Source: Salinisphaera sp040361255 (GTDB lineage Bacteria > Pseudomonadota > Gammaproteobacteria > Nevskiales > Salinisphaeraceae). From it: a stretch of DNA of 64,000 nt. The stretch spans positions 62,001-126,000 of the forward strand of contig NZ_APNG01000003.1 in NCBI RefSeq assembly GCF_040361255.1, written 5' to 3'. Both the position numbers and the translations under genes were made by a program. Of this stretch, positions 44,503 to 54,300 are shown piece after piece. A model generated the notes under the pieces. It was not told where the DNA came from. It saw only the letters and a program-made list of their open reading frames with translations, and ran no database searches. The first letter of the stretch is position 1. Each line of letters begins with the position of its first letter.

Positions 44503-45351
44503 ATGGCCCGCCCACTACGCCTCGAATTCGCCGGCGCGCACTATCACGTCACCGCACGCGGCGATCGCCAGGAAGCGATCTACGAAGACGATGAAGACCG
44601 TCAGGCGTTTCTGGATGTGCTCGCGGCCGTGGCCGACCGCTTCAATTGGTTGGTGCACGCCTACTGCGAGATGACCAATCACTATCATTTGCTCATCGAA
44701 ACGCCCGACGGCAATTTGTCGAAAGGCATGCGGCAGTTGAACGGGGTGTATACGCAGTACAGCAACCGCCGGCATGGCCGCGTGGGGCATCTGTTCCAGG
44801 GACGCTACAAGGCGATTCTCGTACAGAAGGAATCGTATCTGCTGGAAGTGGCGCGCTATGTCGTGCTTAATCCGGTGCGGGCACAGATGGTGCGCAGTGC
44901 CGGCGACTGGCCGTGGAGCAGTTATCGCGCAACGGCGGGGCGTGCGAGGGTGCCGCGTTTACTGACCACCGATTGGATTCTGTCGGCGTTTGGCGATTGG
45001 CTTAAAGAATCGCAGCTCGCCTATCGTCGCTTCGTGAGCGAGGGGCACGGTCAGCCTGCGCCGTGGGCGGCGCTCGCCAATCAAGTGCTGCTGGGCGATG
45101 ACGCGTTCGTCGATCGGATGCGTTCAAAAATCGAGCAGTCCAACCGATCGCTTAGCGAAGTGCCGCGTGCCCAGCGTGCTGGTCGTGCCAAGCCGTTGGC
45201 TGACTATGCTGCACAGAGCAATACGCGTGACGAAGCGATCGTGGCGGCTTACGGCTCCGGCGGTTACAGCATGGCCGAGGTCGGCGCGTATTTCGGCGTG
45301 CATTATTCGACGGTGAGCCGCATCGTTAGGGCAGCTGAACGCGTGTCGTAG
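44503..45351 (+). CDS. REP-associated tyrosine transposase (RAYT), copy 2
   Basis: Second 282-residue RAYT, with the same HUH segment (MTNHYHLLIETPDGNLSKGM) and the same helix-turn-helix tail as copy 1. The homology between the two copies continues past the stop: both have an ACTTGGGCGT motif and a GTTTTTTACGATA or CTTTTTACGATA stretch about 60-90 bases downstream (to about 42530 and 45450). The upstream region holds the 24-base repeat. It is divergent from the MetE-like gene. Confidence 0.9.
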   Translation: MARPLRLEFAGAHYHVTARGDRQEAIYEDDEDRQAFLDVLAAVADRFNWLVHAYCEMTNHYHLLIETPDGNLSKGMRQLNGVYTQYSNRRHGRVGHLFQGRYKAILVQKESYLLEVARYVVLNPVRAQMVRSAGDWPWSSYRATAGRARVPRLLTTDWILSAFGDWLKESQLAYRRFVSEGHGQPAPWAALANQVLLGDDAFVDRMRSKIEQSNRSLSEVPRAQRAGRAKPLADYAAQSNTRDEAIVAAYGSGGYSMAEVGAYFGVHYSTVSRIVRAAERVS

Positions 45352-45495
45352 ACGAGCGCGTTGTCGAAGATTTCCCGACAGCGGCGTCAAATACCTAGAA
45401 GCTGGAAGCGCCTAGAACTTGGGCGTCCCGCGCTTTTTACGATACCAAGTCTTGCACTGCAACTCGTGTGAGATTAGCGAATCAAGTGATGTACG

Positions 45496-45549
45496 GATCC
45501 GGGAATAGTATATTCAATTAACGCGTTGGCATGAGCGATGCCCATTCAT
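45496..45549 (+). repeat. Dispersed repeat, copy 1 (left of the DUF2235 gene)
   Basis: Aligns without gaps to 47522-47575 at an offset of 2026 bases. Shared features: GATCCGGG at the left, an AT-rich middle, AATT-CACGAGTTGGCATG-like centre (here AATTAACGCGTTGGCATG) and CCCATTCAT at the right. It contains the hairpin GGCATGAGCGATGCC (45528-45542), which looks REP-like. Confidence 0.75.
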
Positions 45550-45615
45550 CAACGGTTCGCTTGGCTCGGCTCGTCTACTGTTAGTTTTCAAACGTTCTTG
45601 GACTGACCAGCGAGT

Positions 45616-45715
45616 AATAGGGGCAGACCACGAATTTGCCGCCAGATCGCTCTGAAAAGGGCGGCAGTTTTCGTCATTTGCGGCGTTACGCCGGAAAAGG
45701 CGGTCTGCCCTTATT
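45616..45715. repeat. Nested inverted-repeat element (REPIN/MITE-like)
   Basis: Outer arms AATAGGGGCAGACC (45616-45629) and GGTCTGCCCTTATT (45702-45715) pair with one mismatch. Inside, TGCCGCC (45637-45643) pairs with GGCGGCA (45660-45666), and a GGCG/CGCC stem follows near 45681-45692. A 100-base structured palindrome of this kind next to RAYT genes resembles a REPIN or a small non-autonomous element. Confidence 0.65.
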
Positions 45716-46020
45716 TTCCCTTCGGTAGGTGCGCTAGCGGGGTCAAACGCCCTGGGCCAGTCGGTCGGGCTGTGGCATCGAAGGTTCGGCCGTGAGCCGA
45801 ACGTCGCTTTGCGTCGGGCCATGTGCCGGCGCGGTCGTCTGTCTCCGTTTGCGGACATATATTCGTTACCGGCGATAAAAAGCGCCGATCGCCGAAACGA
45901 TAACGATTTCACAATCAGCGGCTTGTACGGATAGACGCCGGCTTAGCCCGTTGATCGATTGAATCCCGTACCGTGCAGGCGACAGTATCGACCGCTCGGA
46001 CCCAACACGACGAGGCGGCC

Positions 46021-47469
46021 GTGGCCAAACATATTCTGATCTTTTCGGATGGCACCGGCCAGATGGGCGGGCTGCGGCCGGACCAGACGCTGAGCAACGT
46101 CTACAAGCTGTATCGGGCGATGCGGCCGGGGCCGACGTCGCCTATCGATCCGGGCGTTCAGTATGCGTTCTATGACCCGGGGCTTGGGGCGGCTGCCGCG
46201 GGCGGTGGGTTCCGGCAACGCATACATAACCGGTTTTCGGCCGCTCTGGGCACCGGCATCGATGAAAACATCATCGATTGTTATGTCGCGATCATTGCGA
46301 ACTATGAGCCAGGCGATCGGATTAGTTTGTTCGGTTTCAGCCGGGGTGCTTATACCGTGCGTTCGTTGGCGAACGTGATGAATCTCTGTGGCGTACCCCG
46401 TGAAGATGGGGATGGCCATCCGGTGCCGCGCCACGGCCCACACCTACGTAAGATCGCGACCGATGCCGTACGTTATGTCTATAACCACGGGGCGGGTAAG
46501 AAACGCGATCGTTATGAATACCAGCGCGAGAAGAAAGCGCTTCGTTTTCGTAAGAAATATGCCTGCGAAGGAATAGGAGCGGACGGCGAGTCACAGGGCA
46601 ACGTGCAACCTGATTTCATCGGCGTGTTCGATACGGTCGCATCGCTGACGACACGCACGGCCTCGCTGATTGTCTCGGCCATTGCCCTGTCTCTCGTGGC
46701 GCTCGTCGCATACACCGCTTATCAAGGGTGGCTCTGGGCGTGCATGGGTACCACATTGCTGGCTGTATTCATGCTCTATCGAGCGGCCCGTGTCTGGGCT
46801 GGTCAGTTCAAGTATTTCTTCGAGGACCCCGAGCGCCGGATTCATCTCTGGAATCCGTTGCATTGGCCGGCGGCGATCCGTGCCGGTCATTTCGCGAACT
46901 GGAATGGCTCGAACTACGACGAATACGTCGATCGCGAGGTCGGCTTCTTGCGTCATGCCTTGTCGATTGATGAGAACCGCAAACGGTTTCCGCGGGTGCC
47001 CTGGGGAAGAAGCGAAGACATCGAATGGAATAACGAGCAGGGTAATGACGCGTGGATGCGACAGATCTGGTTCGCCGGCAACCATTCGGATATCGGCGGG
47101 GGTTATCCGGAAGCCGAATCTCGGTTGTCGGATATTCCCTTGGCCTGGATGGTCGAGGAGTTGAAGAAGGCATTGCCGGACGTGATCATTCGAAGCGATC
47201 TGTTGCAGACCTGGCCCGACTCGAGCGGACTGCAACATGACGAGCGAAAGCGCTTTCGTCTGGCATTGCCGGATTGGCTGCGGAAGATAACGCCGGGTTG
47301 GATGACCTGGGGTCACGGGCCTCGAGAACCGAACGACGCCGCGACGCTACATCCTTCCGTCGTCGAACGATTCAAATACGCCCACGTGCCGTTTCTTGAC
47401 GAGATGAAGCCATATCGACCGCCGAACCTTAAAACCCACCATCGAGTCGGCTCTTTCTACACGCCGTGA
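46021..47469 (+). CDS. DUF2235 alpha/beta hydrolase (Tle1-like phospholipase family)
   Basis: A 482-residue protein starting VAKHILIFSDGTGQMGG with the DUF2235 signatures LSNVYKLYRAM, GTGIDENIIDCYVAI, the nucleophile elbow LFGFSRGAYTVRSLA (serine about 107) and FAGNHSDIGGGYPE. Two hydrophobic helices (about 213-258) interrupt the domain. DUF2235 includes type VI secretion lipases, but no secretion or immunity gene is adjacent, so that role is not supported. The GTG at 46021 has a GAGG ribosome site; another GTG at 45973 is possible. Direct repeats flank the gene at 45496 and 47522. Confidence 0.85.
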   Translation: MAKHILIFSDGTGQMGGLRPDQTLSNVYKLYRAMRPGPTSPIDPGVQYAFYDPGLGAAAAGGGFRQRIHNRFSAALGTGIDENIIDCYVAIIANYEPGDRISLFGFSRGAYTVRSLANVMNLCGVPREDGDGHPVPRHGPHLRKIATDAVRYVYNHGAGKKRDRYEYQREKKALRFRKKYACEGIGADGESQGNVQPDFIGVFDTVASLTTRTASLIVSAIALSLVALVAYTAYQGWLWACMGTTLLAVFMLYRAARVWAGQFKYFFEDPERRIHLWNPLHWPAAIRAGHFANWNGSNYDEYVDREVGFLRHALSIDENRKRFPRVPWGRSEDIEWNNEQGNDAWMRQIWFAGNHSDIGGGYPEAESRLSDIPLAWMVEELKKALPDVIIRSDLLQTWPDSSGLQHDERKRFRLALPDWLRKITPGWMTWGHGPREPNDAATLHPSVVERFKYAHVPFLDEMKPYRPPNLKTHHRVGSFYTP

Positions 47470-47521
47470 CTTGATAGGTGGTCCGCTCGTGACGCGGTGA
47501 TCTGGGACGCGGCATTTGCGT

Positions 47522-47575
47522 GATCCGGGGACTATATATTTAATTCACGAGTTGGCATGGGCTACGCCTACTCAT
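47522..47575 (+). repeat. Dispersed repeat, copy 2 (right of the DUF2235 gene)
   Basis: Second copy of the 54-base repeat. It has GATCCGGGG, AATTCACGAGTTGGCATG and CCTACTCAT, and the hairpin GGCATGGGCTACGCC with one mismatch. It lies 52 bases after the DUF2235 stop in the same orientation as copy 1. A shorter third relative is at 57901-57933. Confidence 0.75.
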
Positions 47576-47634
47576 AAGAGGCTAGCCCGGCTTACCTCAT
47601 AGCGTGCCCGTTTTCGAACACTGGCAAGGCGATA

Positions 47635-47720
47635 GGACAGGTCATGCATCGTGCATAGCCGCGGTTGAACGCAACCTCAAACCGCGAAACAAGGCAGCCA
47701 TGGCTCGCCCGTTACGCCTC
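47635..47720 (+). pseudogene. Truncated RAYT 5' end (remnant D)
   Basis: A diverged left-end repeat (GGACAGGTCATGCATCGTGC, 47635-47654) followed after the usual spacing by ATGGCTCGCCCGTTACGCCT, encoding MARPLRL as in the intact RAYT genes. Similarity stops about seven codons in. The remaining 47470-47827 holds the dispersed repeat and the recQ promoter region, with nothing else recognised. Confidence 0.75.
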
Positions 47721-47827
47721 ATTCGGGCGGCCACGACGTGGTGGGCACTGGCACGATAAACAGTCTGATTCGCCCGTAGTATCGTGAGCCCGCGGCCAAG
47801 GGTTTGATTTGAATTGTTGGGGGCACC

Positions 47828-49759
47828 ATGGACGACCAGCCTGATCGCCTACTCAAGGCGTATTTCGGTTACGAGCGTTTTCAACCCGGCCAGCGTGAAG
47901 TGATCGAGCACTTGTTGGCTGGCCGTTCTGCGGCGGCGGTATTTCCTACCGGCGGCGGTAAATCGCTGTGCTATCAACTGCCGGCATTGGCGTTGCCGGG
48001 TATCACGTTAGTGGTGTCGCCGTTGATCGCGTTGATGAAGGATCAGATCGATGCGTTGCGCGCCCGTGGCATCGCTGCACAGCGGCTGGATTCGAGCCTC
48101 GATGCCGAGGGTTACCGTGCTGTGATGGATCGCCTGCGCTCGGGCGAGTTGCGTCTTTTGTATGTGGCGCCAGAGCGTTTCAACAACGAACGCTTTCGGC
48201 AAACGCTGAGCCAATTACGCGTATCGCTGTTTGCGGTGGACGAGGCGCATTGCATCTCGGAATGGGGGCACAATTTCCGCCCCGACTATCTCAAGCTGGT
48301 GGGTTTCGCCAAGGCGGCCAAGGCCGAGCGCCTGTTGGCGCTGACCGCGACCGCCACGCCGGCCGTGCTGGACGACATTTGCCGGGTGCTCGATATCGGG
48401 GCTGGCTGTGCCGTGCGTACAGCTTTTTATCGTCCCAATCTGACGCTGCTGTTCGCGCCGACCACCGTGGAACAGCGCGACCATGATCTGCTGGCGCGTC
48501 TGAATGAGCGGTCGGCGGGGCCGACGATCGTTTATGTAACCCTTCAGCGGACCGCAGAGCAGGTGGCGAAGCAGCTGGCCGATGCGGGCCATCCAGCACG
48601 GGCCTACCACGCCGGGATGGACAGCGAGAAGCGCAGCGTGGTGCAGGAATGGTTCGTGCGTTCGAGCGACGGCATTGTGGTGGCGACGATCGCGTTCGGC
48701 ATGGGCATCGACAAGGCTAATATCCGCTACGTCTATCACTACAACTTGCCCAAGAGCCTGGAAAACTACGCACAAGAAATCGGCCGAGCCGGGCGCGACG
48801 GCAAGAATGCTGTGTGCGAGATGTTGGCTTGCGCCGACGACCAGAACACGTTGGAAAATTTCGTCTATGGCGATACGCCCACGGCAGCGGCGATCGATTC
48901 TTTCCTGCACGACCTATTCGCGCAGGAAGAGGAATTCGACATCAGCCTGTCGGCGCTATCCCGCACGCATGATCTGCGTGAACTGGTCGCGCGCACGCTG
49001 CTGACTTATCTGGAATTGCAGGGGTACCTGAAGGGCGGCACGCCGTTTTACGCCAGTTACCGATTCCGGCCGAAGATGACGTCCGAGGAAATACTGGCCC
49101 GTTTCCAGGGGGCCCGCCGGCAGTTCCTGGCCGAGCTGCTACGCCGGGCGCGCAAGGCGCGGACCTGGTTTGACCTGGATGTGGATAGCGCGGTCGCCGA
49201 GATGGGCCAGCCGCGCGAGCGCATCGTCGCGGCGCTGGATTATCTGGGCGAGCAGCATATGCTGGAAGTCACCGCGGCCGGCGTGCGTCATCGCTACCGG
49301 ATTCTGCAGCGCCCCGACAGCGTGAAGGCATTGGCCGCCAAACTTTACGAGCACGCGCTACGCCGCGAGGAGAGCGAGTTGGCGCGCTTGCAGCAAGTGC
49401 TTGCGCTCATCGAAGCGGATGGCTGCCAAGTGGCGGCCTTGAGTGCGCACTTCGGCGAACAGCGCGAGCCCTGCGGCCACTGCTCCTGGTGCTTGAATGA
49501 TGGCAAACCGGTGCGCATCCCGGCCCGTCGCAAAACCGAGATCGATCCGGCCGTGTGGGCCGAGATGGAGACGCTGCGACGACAACACCCGAATGTATTG
49601 GGCCCGGCACGTGTCGTGGCGCGCTTTTTGTGTGGCGTTTCATCGCCGTCGCTATCCAAGGCGAAACTTACGCGCCATACCCTGTTTGGCCGCCTGGCTG
49701 ATGTACCGTTCGCGGCAGTGGAAAAGCACGCTCAGGATTCTGCACCGCCGACAGCGTGA
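47828..49759 (+). CDS. RecQ family ATP-dependent DNA helicase
   Basis: A 3'-5' DNA helicase of 643 residues. Motifs: FQPGQREVIEHLLAGRSAAAVFPTGGGKSLCYQLPAL with Walker A at 41-46, VDEAHCISEWGHNFRPDY (DEAH at 138-141), ALTATAT, ATIAFGMGIDKANIR and QEIGRAGRDGKN. The zinc-binding part is shifted towards the C-terminus (CGHCSWC near 553) and the usual HRDC domain is absent or diverged. It differs from the housekeeping RecQ and sits in the island beside the Wadjet genes, so it may be an accessory RecQ; direct involvement in defence is inference. Confidence 0.88.
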   Translation: MDDQPDRLLKAYFGYERFQPGQREVIEHLLAGRSAAAVFPTGGGKSLCYQLPALALPGITLVVSPLIALMKDQIDALRARGIAAQRLDSSLDAEGYRAVMDRLRSGELRLLYVAPERFNNERFRQTLSQLRVSLFAVDEAHCISEWGHNFRPDYLKLVGFAKAAKAERLLALTATATPAVLDDICRVLDIGAGCAVRTAFYRPNLTLLFAPTTVEQRDHDLLARLNERSAGPTIVYVTLQRTAEQVAKQLADAGHPARAYHAGMDSEKRSVVQEWFVRSSDGIVVATIAFGMGIDKANIRYVYHYNLPKSLENYAQEIGRAGRDGKNAVCEMLACADDQNTLENFVYGDTPTAAAIDSFLHDLFAQEEEFDISLSALSRTHDLRELVARTLLTYLELQGYLKGGTPFYASYRFRPKMTSEEILARFQGARRQFLAELLRRARKARTWFDLDVDSAVAEMGQPRERIVAALDYLGEQHMLEVTAAGVRHRYRILQRPDSVKALAAKLYEHALRREESELARLQQVLALIEADGCQVAALSAHFGEQREPCGHCSWCLNDGKPVRIPARRKTEIDPAVWAEMETLRRQHPNVLGPARVVARFLCGVSSPSLSKAKLTRHTLFGRLADVPFAAVEKHAQDSAPPTA

Positions 49760-50113
49760 ACATGACTAATAGGCACTAGACGAGGACTTCGCGGCGGCGT
49801 TCGCCGACGGTTTGATCCCGGGAGGGGACACTCACTTCCCACTCGTATTATCAGCCAGATCCTGGCGGCACCTCTGCTCGACCTGATGCGTTATGCGTTG
49901 GCTCTCGCGGATGGTGCTGGCGGCGGTGGACGAGGAACCGCTCATGGGCGCTAGCGGCGGCTGCTCCAACAATGCCCGCACGCTGTTCGGACAGCTGGAT
50001 CTCTCGCTACGCGATTTAAAGCTCGAGGTGGGCTCCTGAAACAGCGCGCCGCCTTTGGGCGGCGGGGGCTGGGCGTCTCATCTTGGCCGGGCAGCGCCAA
50101 GGCTGGCGCCCGC
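49760..50113. other. Intergenic region between recQ-like and jetD
   Basis: About 350 bases where the two genes converge. A 48-residue frame with ATG at 49893 and stop at 50037 (MRWLSRMVLAAVDEEPLMGA at the start) has no recognisable relative and no clear ribosome site; I do not call it. A GC-rich stem (CGCCGCC with GGCGGCG, about 50048-50064) could act as a weak bidirectional terminator but has no T-run. Confidence 0.45.
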
Positions 50114-51319
50114 TCAGCGTTCGTAGAGGTCGTCGATGTGAGCCAGTGCCTCCAGCAACCAGCGCTGGGCGATATGCTCCTGCTCCAGGCGTAGCGCGGG
50201 CGCACGGTGATCGTCGCGGAGTGCCTGGAACAGCGCGGCTTCGTCTTCCGTCAGGTGGTCCAGTAGCCCGGTGAAGCGCTTGTCCGCAGCCTCCTGGCCC
50301 CAGACCGGTCGGTGCGCCTCGAGCGTGGCCTGGTCCATCAGCAGTGAGCGGGCGTGCGGAAAAGCGCGACGGAAGCGGTTCAGGATGGCGAAGCCGTGGG
50401 TGTCGATATCGCCCCAGTAGTAGAGGCGTTTGTCAGCCAGCCAGGGGAGACGGCGCAGCGCCTCGACCCGATAGCCCAGGCCGAAGATCACCAGCGCGTT
50501 GGGGAATGCCGGAAACGCCAGGCCGTTGATTTCGTTTTCGGTGATGAAGACGGTATTCGCCCCCACGTCCAGGCGGGCGAGCTGCGCCACCGGCAGCGCC
50601 AGGTCGGTGAGCCCCTGAATCGCCAGCCGCTCGTCCAGCAGCCGCAAACGCAATCGCGGCGGCTTGTCGCGTAACCCGTAGCGGCGGTTGAAGCCGCGGA
50701 CCCCGGTGGCACCTGTATCGATAGCGCCGGCTGGCAGGACGGCGTCGAGCAGTTCGGCGAGCAGGCCGCGATGGGTCTCGATGAACTTGGTGTGAATGCC
50801 CGGGATGTCCAGTTCGCGCAGGTAGACGCCGGGTCGCGGATGGGCCTGGAACCAGGCCAGCACGGCGAGCAGGTCGTCCCAGTGTGGCGCGTGTTCGAGC
50901 GCACGCAGCGGGCGCTGACGCAGCCAGTCGCGCAAGGCGGGGAAGGGCGTCAGGGTGCGCTCGGCGAGGCGGGTAAAGCGTGCCGCATCGTCACGATGGC
51001 CGAGCCAGCGCAGGGCGTCGTCTTCCGTATCCACGGTGATGACGTCGGGCAAGTCGTTGGCGCCCTGCACCCGGTGGCGGCGCTGTCGCCAGTGCACCGT
51101 GTAGCCAAAGCCTTTGCTGTCTTTCGCGCCCTCGCGCAGGGTGCGCACCCAGTCGGCGACATCCGCGAAGCGTTCGGTGAGATCCCGGGCGCTGGGCTTG
51201 CGCAGTCGCAGAGTCACGGGGAACAGCGCATCGCCGTCCAGGCGCGCGCGCAGGATGTCGCCGCGCCGCCAGTACTTGTCCAGCTGCTGTTTCAGGTCGG
51301 CCGGTGACGTCCAGTTCAT
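50114..51319 (-). CDS. jetD: Wadjet system endonuclease subunit JetD
   Basis: The TOPRIM nuclease subunit of type I Wadjet, which cuts plasmid DNA after extrusion by JetABC. The 401-residue protein has the DUF3322 N-terminal half (MNWTSPADLKQQLDKYWRRGDILRARL) and the DUF2220 C-terminal TOPRIM half, with VFITENEINGLAFPAF and YYWGDIDTHGFAILNRFRR, holding the acidic residues expected for metal binding. Its ATG overlaps the jetC stop by four bases. It is the last gene of jetA-B-C-D. Assignment rests on order and domains. Confidence 0.92.
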   Translation of the reverse strand: MNWTSPADLKQQLDKYWRRGDILRARLDGDALFPVTLRLRKPSARDLTERFADVADWVRTLREGAKDSKGFGYTVHWRQRRHRVQGANDLPDVITVDTEDDALRWLGHRDDAARFTRLAERTLTPFPALRDWLRQRPLRALEHAPHWDDLLAVLAWFQAHPRPGVYLRELDIPGIHTKFIETHRGLLAELLDAVLPAGAIDTGATGVRGFNRRYGLRDKPPRLRLRLLDERLAIQGLTDLALPVAQLARLDVGANTVFITENEINGLAFPAFPNALVIFGLGYRVEALRRLPWLADKRLYYWGDIDTHGFAILNRFRRAFPHARSLLMDQATLEAHRPVWGQEAADKRFTGLLDHLTEDEAALFQALRDDHRAPALRLEQEHIAQRWLLEALAHIDDLYER

Positions 51320-54300
51320 GGCTGCATACGAATCCGTTCACGGGCGGTTTTTTCCGCCTGGTACTCCTCAATGCTGAGATTGCGCAACAGAGATTCGCGG
51401 CCCTCGCGGTTGTGCACGAAACCGACGCTGTGCACATAGGGCTCGATGATGTGAATCTTCTGCAGCGGGGTGACGATCAAGAGTTGCAGATTTAACCGCT
51501 TGAACAGCTCCAGCCCGTAGCGGGCGGATTCGTCGGAACCGCGGCCGAAGGCCTCGTCGATGACCACGAAGCGGAATGAGCGTGAGCGCTGCTCGCCCCA
51601 TTCCAGGCCGAACTGGTAGGCGAGACTGGCGGCGAGCACGGTGTAGGCCAGCTTCTCCTTCTGGCCGCCGGATTTGCCGCCGGAATCGGAATAGTGCTCG
51701 TATTCGCGGTCGTCCTCGCGCCAGCGTTCCGAGGCGGAAAACACGAACCAGTTGCGCACGTCGGTTACTTTCTGGGTCCAGCGCTTGTCCAGCTCGCCGG
51801 TGCCCTCGCGGCCGCGGAAGCGTTCGATGATGCGTTTCACCTGCAGGAATTTCTGCTCGGTGTACTGTTCTTCCTCGTTGCCGCTGAGGGCGCCCTCGGT
51901 ACAGGCACGCAACTCCTGCTGGAAGTCGCGTACTTCCTGGTCGCCGGTGGGTTCCGCCAGCAGGGTGATGTAGCGGCCCGGGTTGTAGTCGATGCCTTTG
52001 AGCGAACGGTTGATGATGGCGATACGCTCGCGGATCGCCTGGCGTTCCTTGTGTAGTTGGCCCTGAAACGCTGCCACCTCGCGGATGGTGTTCTCGTTGA
52101 GCAGCTCCTTGAAACGGCGTTCGAAGCGCGGCAGGTCGTCGCGCTGCAACGCGTCCAGCATGGCGCGGTATTCGCCGCCGGCGGCCAGGGTGGCATCCAC
52201 CTCGCGGCTTTCCAGCGGGAATGCGTGCTGGTGGCGCTGCATGGCGCTGACGATGCGCTCGCTCAGTGCCTTGAGCTGCTTGTCATGCTGGTCGATCTGC
52301 TTTTGCAGCCAGTCGCGCAGTTCGCTTTGCTGGTTGTCGCAGGATTCCACTGTCAGCGTGCGCCCGGCCAGCGCTTCTTCGCGGTAGCCCGCGAGGGTCT
52401 CGAAGCAGGCGCGCTGGGCCTCGTCGGCTTCGGCGAGCAGGGCGGCGCTTTCCTCGCGCTGGGCGGTGGCGGTTTCGGTCTTGGTGCGGTTGGCGCCTTC
52501 GTCCTGGCCCAGGGCTGACCGCGCCTCCTCGGTTTCGTTGAGACTGCCTTCGAGTGTCTTGAGCTGGCTTTCCAGCTCCCGCAGTAGATCGTTGGCGGCC
52601 TCCAGAGCCAGGCGCTCGTTTTCCAACTGCTCCAGTTGCCGAGCTAACGGCTTCCAATCCAGCTCCTCGAAGTCGCCGAACATGGCCAGTTGGCCCAGCA
52701 TGCCCAGGGCATCTTCCAAGCCCTTGCGCTCGTTTTCCCAGCCCTGGATGTGCTTGGCGAGCTCCCGACCGCGCCGGGCCAGGGATTCGGCCTCCGCTTC
52801 CAGGGCACGAATCTTGGCCTGGTTGTCCCATCCCAGCACGTAGCGGCTGGCGTCGTCGATGCGATGACGGTCGTCTTTCTCGTGGCGCCCACCCGGCGCC
52901 TTGATTTGCCCGGTGCGGGTGATGGCGCGCTGCTCCCGACGGAAGCGGGCCATATCCTCGCAACAGACGTAATCGAAACGCCGTACCAATTCCCGCTCCA
53001 GCCACGGGTAAAAAGCGCTGTCCGGCAGGATGCGCAGCTTGTGCGCCAGCGACTCCGGCGCCGCCGATGACACCTCGCCACGCGATTCGCGCACCCGGAA
53101 GTACACCAGCCGGCCGCGCAGATGTGTGCGGTCGACCCAATCGGCGACCCGCTCGTACAAGGCGTCCGGCACCAACAGTGAAAGACCGAAATTGTGCAGC
53201 AGACGCTCGATGGCACCTTCCCAGTCGCGTTCCTCGGCGGGCACCTGTAGCAGCTCGCCGACGAAGGGAACATCGTCTTCGTCGAGTTGCAGCGACTCGC
53301 ACAATGCCTCGCGAATCGCCAGTACCCGACCGGGGATATTGGAGCGCCGTTGGCGCAGTGAGGCGAGCTCCGTTTCCAACTCGCCGTGCTGAGCATTCAA
53401 GGCGTGCAGGTTGGCGCCGGCTTCGTTGATGTGGTTCTGCAGCCGTGCTCGCTGCTCTTGCAACGCTTCCTGGCGCTTTTCGCGCTGGCGGCGGTTGTCG
53501 ACGAAGATATCAAGCGTATCGGCGTCGGGCAGCGACAGCGCCCGGGTCAGTTCGCGGTATTGTTGCGCCTTGTGCTGGCGCTGCTGTTTTTGCCGCTGAC
53601 AGTCCTGTATCTCCGTTTTCAATCGTTGCAGCCGGTCGCCGCCGTTGTCGGCGATGGACTGGCGCAGCTCGTCGCGGCGCGCCTGCTGGTCGCGGCGCCG
53701 GTTTTCCAGCGCGGTGCGTCGCTGGGCCAAGCGTTGCGCTTCGACGGCCAGATTCTCCAAGCGCTTGTCCAGCAAATCCATTTTCAAACTGGCGTACCAG
53801 GGCCGCAATGCCTCGCGGCTTTGCCGCAGGTCCGCCACCTGCCGTTCACGCTCGTCGTGACGGTCCAGATCGGCTACCAGTGGTTCGAGCATCTCGATGC
53901 GCAGGCGCGCCTTGAGCACCGCCTCGTGGGCGCGGTTGAGATCGTCGAAGTGGCGGATCAACGCTTCGATGCGCTCGCCCACCGGGAACGGCTCCAGCAT
54001 ATGATCGCGCACGAAGCGGGTGATGTTATCCACCGACTTCATGGAGACGGTCTGGTTGAACAGCTCCATGGCCTGTTCATTGTCGATTCCAAAACGGCGG
54101 CGAAAGGCGGCGCCGTAAGCGGGGAAAGCGTCGAACACTTCGACGCCGGTTTGTTTTCTCAAACGCTTTTTCAGGTCGGCGATATCGCTGCCGAAATCGG
54201 CGAAGTCACCGGCCAGGGTGAGTGCGCGGTCGGCTACCACGTAGAAACGCTCCGGCTGGCCGGCGCTGTCCTTGATCCAGAACACCTGGGCCAGCGTCAC

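Larger units (their letters stand above)
45352..46020. other. Intergenic region between RAYT copy 2 and the DUF2235 gene
   Basis: About 670 bases with no convincing gene. It contains the conserved right flank of the RAYT element (to about 45450), the first copy of a 54-base dispersed repeat (45496-45549) and a folded inverted-repeat element (45616-45715), each listed separately. The rest up to 46020, including the likely promoter of the DUF2235 gene, shows nothing distinctive. Confidence 0.5.

Noticed and set aside
45973..47469. DUF2235 protein as a type VI secretion effector with a neighbouring immunity gene
   Set aside because: No secretion component, VgrG, PAAR or small immunity gene is adjacent on either side.
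49893..50039. A 48-residue frame between recQ-like and jetD
   Set aside because: No ribosome site, no recognisable relative, and an in-frame stop just upstream. It may be a remnant, but I cannot support it as a gene.
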